In this document: positions 59,307 through 64,000 of the stretch, piece after piece | Layout: each line of letters starts with the position of its first letter | Numbering within the stretch: the stretch's first letter is position 1 | Assembly (NCBI RefSeq): GCF_033025475.1 | Contig: NZ_CP130322.1 | Location: 3,105,001-3,169,000, forward strand | Reading direction: 5' to 3' | DNA: 64,000 nucleotides | Source: Sphingomonas sp. C3-2 | Lineage (GTDB): Bacteria; Pseudomonadota; Alphaproteobacteria; Sphingomonadales; Sphingomonadaceae | Notes under the pieces: generated by a model | Databases searched by the model: none | Seen by the model: only the letters and a program-made list of their open reading frames with translations | Told to the model about the DNA's origin: nothing | Made by a program: the position numbers and the translations under genes

Positions 59307-61628
59307 TCAGGCCTTGGCGGCCGGAACGATCTTTTTGTCGCCGCCCTTTTTGGGCTTTTTGGGCGCGGCGGGCGTCACCTCGAAGGCCATCGCATCGTCC
59401 TTCATATGGACGCGGACCTCGCCGCCATGGACGAGCTTGCCGAAGAGCAGTTCCTCGGCGAGCGGCTGCTTGATCTTTTCCTGGATCAGGCGGCCCATCG
59501 GGCGGGCACCGTAGAGCTTGTCATAGCCCTTGTCGGTGAGCCATTTCTTGGCATCGTCGTCGAGCGTGATGTGGACGCCGCGATCCGCCAACTGCAGTTC
59601 GAGCTGAAGGATGAACTTTTCGACCACGCGGCTGACGACTTCGGGCGGCAGATAGCCGAAGGGCACGATCGCATCGAGACGGTTGCGGAATTCGGGGGTG
59701 AACATCCGCTTCACCGCTTCTTCGCTGGCGTCTTCCTTCGAGATATTGCCGAAGCCGATGCCCTCGCTCGCCATGTCCGACGCGCCGGCATTGGTCGTCA
59801 TGATCAGCACGACGTTGCGGAAATCGACCGTCTTGCCGTGGTGGTCGGTGAGCTTGCCGTTGTCCATCACCTGCAACAGGATGTTGAACAGATCGGGGTG
59901 CGCCTTTTCGATTTCGTCGAGGAGCAGGACGCAGTGCGGCTGCTGATCGACCGCATCGGTGAGCAGGCCGCCCTGATCATAGCCGACATAGCCCGGAGGC
60001 GCGCCAATCAGCCGCGAAACGCTGTGGCGTTCCATATATTCGGACATGTCGAAGCGCTGGAGCGGAATGCCCATGATCGACGCAAGCTGGCGCGCAACCT
60101 CGGTCTTGCCGACGCCGGTGGGGCCGGAGAAGAGATAGTTGCCGATCGGCTTGTCGGGATCGCGGAGGCCCGCGCGGCTGAGCTTGATCGCCGAGGAGAG
60201 CACTTCGATCGCCTTGTTCTGGCCGAACACGACGCGCTTGAGATCGGTGTCGAGGCTGGCCAGCGTCGCCTTGTCGTCGGTCGAAACCGATTTGGGCGGG
60301 ATGCGCGCGATCGTTGCCACCACGGCCTCGATTTCCTTGGGGGTGATCGTTTTCTTGCGCTTCGACGGGGGCACGAGCATCTGCATCGCGCCGACCTCGT
60401 CGATCACGTCGATTGCCTTGTCGGGCAGCTTGCGATCGTTGATGTAGCGCGCCGAAAGCTCGACCGCCGATTTGATCGCATCGGGCGTGTATTTGACGTG
60501 GTGATGTTCCTCGAACGCGGTCCGCAGCCCCGTGAGGATCTTGATCGTATCCTCGATCGTGGGTTCGTTCACGTCGATCTTCTGGAAGCGGCGCAGCAGC
60601 GCGCGATCCTTTTCGAAATGGTTGCGGAATTCCTTGTAGGTGGTTGAGCCGATGCAGCGGATCGTGCCGCCCGACAGCGCGGGTTTCAGCAGGTTCGAGG
60701 CATCCATGGCACCGCCCGAGGTGGCGCCCGCGCCGATCACCGTGTGGATTTCGTCGATGAAGAGGATCGCATGCGGGAGCTTTTCAAGCTCGGTCACGAC
60801 CTGCTTCAGCCGCTCCTCGAAATCGCCGCGATAGCGCGTGCCCGCGAGGAGCGCGCCCATGTCGAGCGAATAGATGACGGCAGGCTTCAGCACATCGGGC
60901 ACATCGCCTTCGATGATCTTGCGCGCGAGCCCTTCGGCGATCGCGGTCTTGCCCACGCCCGGATCACCCACATAGAGCGGGTTGTTCTTGGAGCGGCGGC
61001 AGAGGATCTGGACGGTGCGGTCGACCTCTGCATTGCGGCCGATCAGCGGATCGACCTTGCCCGCGCGGGCCTTTTCATTGAGATCGACCGTGAACTGCTT
61101 GAGCGCGCTTTCGCCCTTTTGCTTGGGGTCGCTCTTCTGGTTCTTGTCGTCATCGGCGCCGCGGACTTCGCGGGGCTCGGGCGCGGTGCTGCCCTTGCCG
61201 ACGCCGTGGCTGATATAGCTGACGGCATCGAGCCGGCTCATATCCTGCTGCTGCAGGAAATAGACCGCATAGCTTTCGCGCTCGGAGAACAGCGCGACGA
61301 GGACATTGGCGCCGGTCACCTCGTCACGGCCCGAAGACTGGACATGCAGGATCGCGCGCTGCACGACGCGCTGGAAGCCGCTGGTGGGGGAGGGATCGCT
61401 TTCGCCCTCAACCTTGAGCGCATCAAGCTCATTGTCGAGATAGGTCGTTACCGCCCCGCGCAGATCGCCGAGGTCGACACCACACGCCACCATGACCTGC
61501 CGCGCATGTTCGTCGTCGATCAACGCGAGCAGGAGGTGCTCGAGCGTTGCATATTCATGACGACGGACGGACGCGGCCTCGAGTGCCTTGTGCAGGGTTT
61601 TTTCGAGCGCGCTGGCAAATGATGGCAT
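59307..61628 (-). CDS. clpA: ATP-dependent Clp protease ATP-binding subunit ClpA
   Basis: 773-residue class 1 HSP100 unfoldase feeding ClpP. N-domain (~1-150), AAA+ module 1 with Walker A 'GDPGVGKTAIAEGLARKI', AAA+ module 2 with 'FSGPTGVGKTEVARQLASIM', and the ClpP-docking IGF loop in 'SEGIGFGNISKED'. 'DMGALLAGTRYRGDFEERLK' is typical of the pore loop. C-terminal Lys-rich tail. ATG 61628 reads MPSFASALEKTLHKALE, matching the family start. clpS is not adjacent. Full length. Confidence 0.97.
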   Translation of the reverse strand: MPSFASALEKTLHKALEAASVRRHEYATLEHLLLALIDDEHARQVMVACGVDLGDLRGAVTTYLDNELDALKVEGESDPSPTSGFQRVVQRAILHVQSSGRDEVTGANVLVALFSERESYAVYFLQQQDMSRLDAVSYISHGVGKGSTAPEPREVRGADDDKNQKSDPKQKGESALKQFTVDLNEKARAGKVDPLIGRNAEVDRTVQILCRRSKNNPLYVGDPGVGKTAIAEGLARKIIEGDVPDVLKPAVIYSLDMGALLAGTRYRGDFEERLKQVVTELEKLPHAILFIDEIHTVIGAGATSGGAMDASNLLKPALSGGTIRCIGSTTYKEFRNHFEKDRALLRRFQKIDVNEPTIEDTIKILTGLRTAFEEHHHVKYTPDAIKSAVELSARYINDRKLPDKAIDVIDEVGAMQMLVPPSKRKKTITPKEIEAVVATIARIPPKSVSTDDKATLASLDTDLKRVVFGQNKAIEVLSSAIKLSRAGLRDPDKPIGNYLFSGPTGVGKTEVARQLASIMGIPLQRFDMSEYMERHSVSRLIGAPPGYVGYDQGGLLTDAVDQQPHCVLLLDEIEKAHPDLFNILLQVMDNGKLTDHHGKTVDFRNVVLIMTTNAGASDMASEGIGFGNISKEDASEEAVKRMFTPEFRNRLDAIVPFGYLPPEVVSRVVEKFILQLELQLADRGVHITLDDDAKKWLTDKGYDKLYGARPMGRLIQEKIKQPLAEELLFGKLVHGGEVRVHMKDDAMAFEVTPAAPKKPKKGGDKKIVPAAKA

Positions 61629-61762
61629 TTCGATTCACTCCATGTCCGAAACGGACGAAAGCCGTTTCGGTTGCCTATATGTCGGAAGCATAGGCGCTCC
61701 GATCAAGGATCGCCTCCGATTGTGCCGCAACGGATTTATCCGGTGGGACGATCGGGGCGCTT

Positions 61763-61960
61763 TCATTTGCGGAAAAGGGCTTCCGCGCTGGCCCGGTGCG
61801 CATTGGCTGCGCCTATCCGCGCCTCGGCCCGTGCGATTTCCGCACGCAGCGCCTCTATCCGGAGGGTGAGTTCCTCCACGGAAAGCGGATCGAGATCCTG
61901 CTTGACGAGCAGGGTGAGAGGGTCATTCGGTTTTTTCGAAAAAAGTTCGTCGAGGTCCAT
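61763..61960 (-). CDS. DUF1192 family protein
   Basis: 65-residue protein MDLDELFSKKPNDPLTLLVK..., followed by 'VEELTLRIEALRAEIARAEA' which is a coiled coil. This pattern is the DUF1192 family seen widely in alphaproteobacteria next to the quinone oxidoreductase and ClpA genes. Divergent from the oxidoreductase; promoters must lie in the 77-base gap. Function unknown. Confidence 0.85.
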   Translation of the reverse strand: MDLDELFSKKPNDPLTLLVKQDLDPLSVEELTLRIEALRAEIARAEARIGAANAHRASAEALFRK

Positions 61961-62037
61961 GCCCGAAGCGTTGACCGAAACAGCCTGACTGTCAATAAAC
62001 CGCGCGGGCAGATAGTGCCGCCGGGGGACCGAATTAA

Positions 62038-63039
62038 ATGACCAGACTGCCTGAGGTGATGATTGCGATCGATCCGGCCGAAACCGGCGGGCCGGAGGTG
62101 TTGCAGCCCGTCGAGCGCCCGGTGCCGCAGCCGGGCCGGGGCGAGGTGCTGATCCGCGTTGCCGCCGCAGGGGTGAACCGGCCCGATATCGTCCAGCGCG
62201 TGGGCCATTATCCGCCGCCGCCGGGCGCGCCCACGATTCCGGGGCTTGAGATTGCCGGGCAGATTGTCGCGATCGGCGAGGATGTCGCCACCGAAATGCT
62301 GGGTCAGCGGGTCTGCGCGCTGCTGTCGGGCGGTGGCTATGCCCAATATGCCGTGGCCCCCGCCGGACAGTGCCTTTCCGTTCCGCCCGCGCTTTCCATG
62401 GAAGAGGCGGCAGCACTGCCCGAGACGCTGTTCACCGTGTGGACCAACCTGTTCGACCGCGCCTTCGTGGCCGATGGGGACACGGTGCTGGTGCATGGTG
62501 GCACGAGCGGGATCGGCACGATGGCGATCATGTTGGGCAAGATTTTCGGGCTGACCGTGATCGTCACCTGCGGATCGGACGAGAAATGCGCGGCCGCGCG
62601 CGCACTGGGTGCCGATCTTGCGATCAATTACCGGACCGAGGATTTTGTCGAGGCGGTGAAGGGCTTCACCGGCGGCAAGGGTTGTCAGGCGGTGCTCGAC
62701 ATGGTCGGCGGCGATTATGTGCCGCGCAACCTCAAATGCCTGGCCCTCGATGGCCGCCACGTCACCATCGCGATCCAGCGCGGCGCGACCGCCGAGATCA
62801 ATATCGGGCTGGTGATGGTGAAGCGCCTCGTGCTCACCGGATCGACGCTGCGGTCCCGCTCGGTCGAATTCAAGACGCTTGTGGCCGACGAACTGTCTCG
62901 CAGCGTCTGGCCACTGGTTGCCGAAGGGCAACTGAAGCCGATCATCGATTCAACCTTCCCGTTGGCGCAGGCGGCCGACGCGCATCGCCGGATGGAATCG
63001 AGCGCGCATGTCGGCAAGATCGTGCTGACGGTCAATTGA
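62038..63039 (+). CDS. NAD(P)H-quinone oxidoreductase (PIG3 type)
   Basis: 333-residue medium-chain dehydrogenase without catalytic zinc. 'GEVLIRVAAAGVNRPDIVQR', 'PGLEIAGQIVAIGEDV', cofactor motif 'VLVHGGTSGIGTMAIMLGKI' and 'CGSDEKCAAARALGADLAIN' are diagnostic of quinone oxidoreductase/PIG3 proteins. Reduces quinones with NADPH. No clear SD before ATG 62038. Convergent with the TetR gene. Confidence 0.92.
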   Translation: MTRLPEVMIAIDPAETGGPEVLQPVERPVPQPGRGEVLIRVAAAGVNRPDIVQRVGHYPPPPGAPTIPGLEIAGQIVAIGEDVATEMLGQRVCALLSGGGYAQYAVAPAGQCLSVPPALSMEEAAALPETLFTVWTNLFDRAFVADGDTVLVHGGTSGIGTMAIMLGKIFGLTVIVTCGSDEKCAAARALGADLAINYRTEDFVEAVKGFTGGKGCQAVLDMVGGDYVPRNLKCLALDGRHVTIAIQRGATAEINIGLVMVKRLVLTGSTLRSRSVEFKTLVADELSRSVWPLVAEGQLKPIIDSTFPLAQAADAHRRMESSAHVGKIVLTVN

Positions 63040-63076
63040 GTGTCGTGGGCCGTATGCGGCCCATAGGCTCACCCGT

Positions 63077-63703
63077 CTAGGTTGTTGGCGAAACCGCAGT
63101 CTTTGCCATGAGGTGGAGGAGCGCGCGGAACTCGGCCAGCCGCGCGGGTTCGGCCGGTTCGTAGAGCCGGTCGACGCCAAACTGGCTGCTGTTGCAGACA
63201 TAGAAGAGCGCGCTGCTGGCAACGGCATTGACGAGGTGCATCGCAGGGAGCGGGCGGAAGGCCCCGGCCTTGATCCCGTCGGCGATCACCCTTTCCATGT
63301 CGCTGATCGCCGAATGCGAGAATTGCGTGGGGTTGCCATGCCGCGGCGTGCTGTCTGCGACGAGGCGCAGGATGATCCGCGAGGCAGTAGGGCGCGCTAT
63401 CTGGAAATCGAGCCAGGCATCAAGCAGGGCCAGCAGGCGGGCGAGGGGGGCGCTTGCCGCCGCCATTTTTTCGTCCGCCATGTGGTGCATCGCTTCGAAA
63501 ATGTCTGATTCGACCGCGTCGTACAGATCCTGCTTGGTCGGAAAATAATAGATGATCGACGGGCGCTTGATCCCCACCGCCAAGGCGACATCCTCCAGCC
63601 GCGCGGCATCGAAGCCGACATTGGCGAAGATCTGCTCCGCCGCCTCGAGAATGGCCTGACGCGTGGCTTCGCCGCGCATTTGCCTGATGGCGCGTAATTC
63701 CAT
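63077..63703 (-). CDS. TetR/AcrR-family transcriptional regulator
   Basis: 208-residue repressor-type regulator. HTH at ~residues 12-58 ('RQAILEAAEQIFANVGFDAA', 'LEDVALAVGIKRPSIIYYFP' then 'TKQDLYDAV'), ligand domain in the remainder. Divergent from the TonB-dependent receptor gene that starts at 63859; the gap has an imperfect palindrome around 63779-63799 (ACC-GCT-GGT core) as a potential site. Probably controls the receptor. Confidence 0.92.
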   Translation of the reverse strand: MELRAIRQMRGEATRQAILEAAEQIFANVGFDAARLEDVALAVGIKRPSIIYYFPTKQDLYDAVESDIFEAMHHMADEKMAAASAPLARLLALLDAWLDFQIARPTASRIILRLVADSTPRHGNPTQFSHSAISDMERVIADGIKAGAFRPLPAMHLVNAVASSALFYVCNSSQFGVDRLYEPAEPARLAEFRALLHLMAKTAVSPTT

Positions 63704-63858
63704 TTCACCTCTTCCTCGGTCGGCACGAACGGCCGGATTTGTCCGTACCCTATGCCCAAAATTATCGTGCTTGCAATCTATCTAACCGCTGGTAGGTTTT
63801 CTTCCGTCATGAAGGTAGGGGTGCCGTGAGCGCTCTGCCCGTAACGGAGGGGAAATCG

Positions 63859-64000
63859 ATGTTGCCTATTCGCGTTTTTGCGTCGCCCGTTTTGCGTGCC
63901 CTGCTGGGAGGCGTTGCAAGTGCAGCGCTGCTGGGTGGACCAGCGCTTGCGCAGGAGGCGGACGCAGGCACCGCGAATGTCGGTCTCGACGACATTGTGG
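63859..64000 (+). CDS. TonB-dependent receptor, 5' end only
   Basis: First 47 codons of an outer-membrane receptor, cut by the window end. Signal peptide MLPIRVFASPVLRALLGGVA to 'GGPALAQE', then 'VGLDDIVV', the start of a sphingomonad TonB box. GGAGGGGAAA precedes the ATG. Divergent from the TetR gene, which probably regulates it. Confidence 0.85.
   Translation, partial: MLPIRVFASPVLRALLGGVASAALLGGPALAQEADAGTANVGLDDIV

Overview
The window is high-GC alphaproteobacterial DNA that reads best as a chromosome segment of a sphingomonad (Sphingomonadales). Reasons: a three-gene proton-translocating transhydrogenase with split alpha subunit, several TonB-dependent receptors of the sphingomonad 'IVVTAQKKAE' type, a gene-transfer-agent (GTA) cluster of Rhodobacter-like layout, and the DUF1192 / quinone oxidoreductase divergent pair. 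Species cannot be named from sequence alone.

Layout. 1-3.7 kb: end of pntA1, pntA2, pntB, terminator, a winged-helix regulator. 3.76 kb: tRNA-Val(TAC), followed by about 440 bp with no credible gene. 4.3-15.2 kb: an accessory uptake/hydrolysis locus: TonB-dependent receptor plus sulfatase (minus strand), a divergent AraC-type regulator with a translated leader, then two amidohydrolases and a second receptor (plus strand). A pair of 10-bp direct repeats exactly 21 bp apart lies upstream of the amidohydrolases and looks like an AraC-type operator. 15.5-23.7 kb: one giant autotransporter (about 2,727 residues) with many beta-helix repeats. 24.0-28.3 kb: receptor, di-heme cytochrome c peroxidase/MauG-like protein and a convergent TonB. 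28.4-31.9 kb: an SDR with a changed catalytic motif, a 38-residue membrane protein, CsbD-like protein, divergent XRE regulator and DUF6456 protein, glutathione S-transferase.

32.0-47.9 kb: a GTA-type head-tail cluster in canonical order (small and large terminase, portal, protease, HK97 capsid, connectors, tail tube, assembly chaperone, tape measure, DUF2460, DUF2163, NlpC/P60, tail tip, DUF2793). It has no integrase, replication or lysis genes. Three short minus-strand non-phage genes are inserted in it, one of them frameshifted. The DUF2460 gene carries a large N-terminal domain absent from the short canonical protein.

48.1-64.0 kb: mostly housekeeping: OmpA porin, small secreted protein, phosphoesterase, nucleotide-sugar epimerase, Cu/Zn SOD lipoprotein, low-molecular-weight protein tyrosine phosphatase, ThpR, BI-1 family protein, GST, dienelactone hydrolase, MHYT-PAS-GGDEF-EAL protein, ClpA, DUF1192, quinone oxidoreductase, TetR, and the start of another TonB-dependent receptor cut by the window end.

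The most interesting parts are the GTA cluster with its possible regulator pair and hairpin leader, the AraC-type regulatory architecture of the sulfatase/amidohydrolase locus, and the receptor-peroxidase-TonB module with nested palindromes. All functional calls are from reading motifs; no database search was run.
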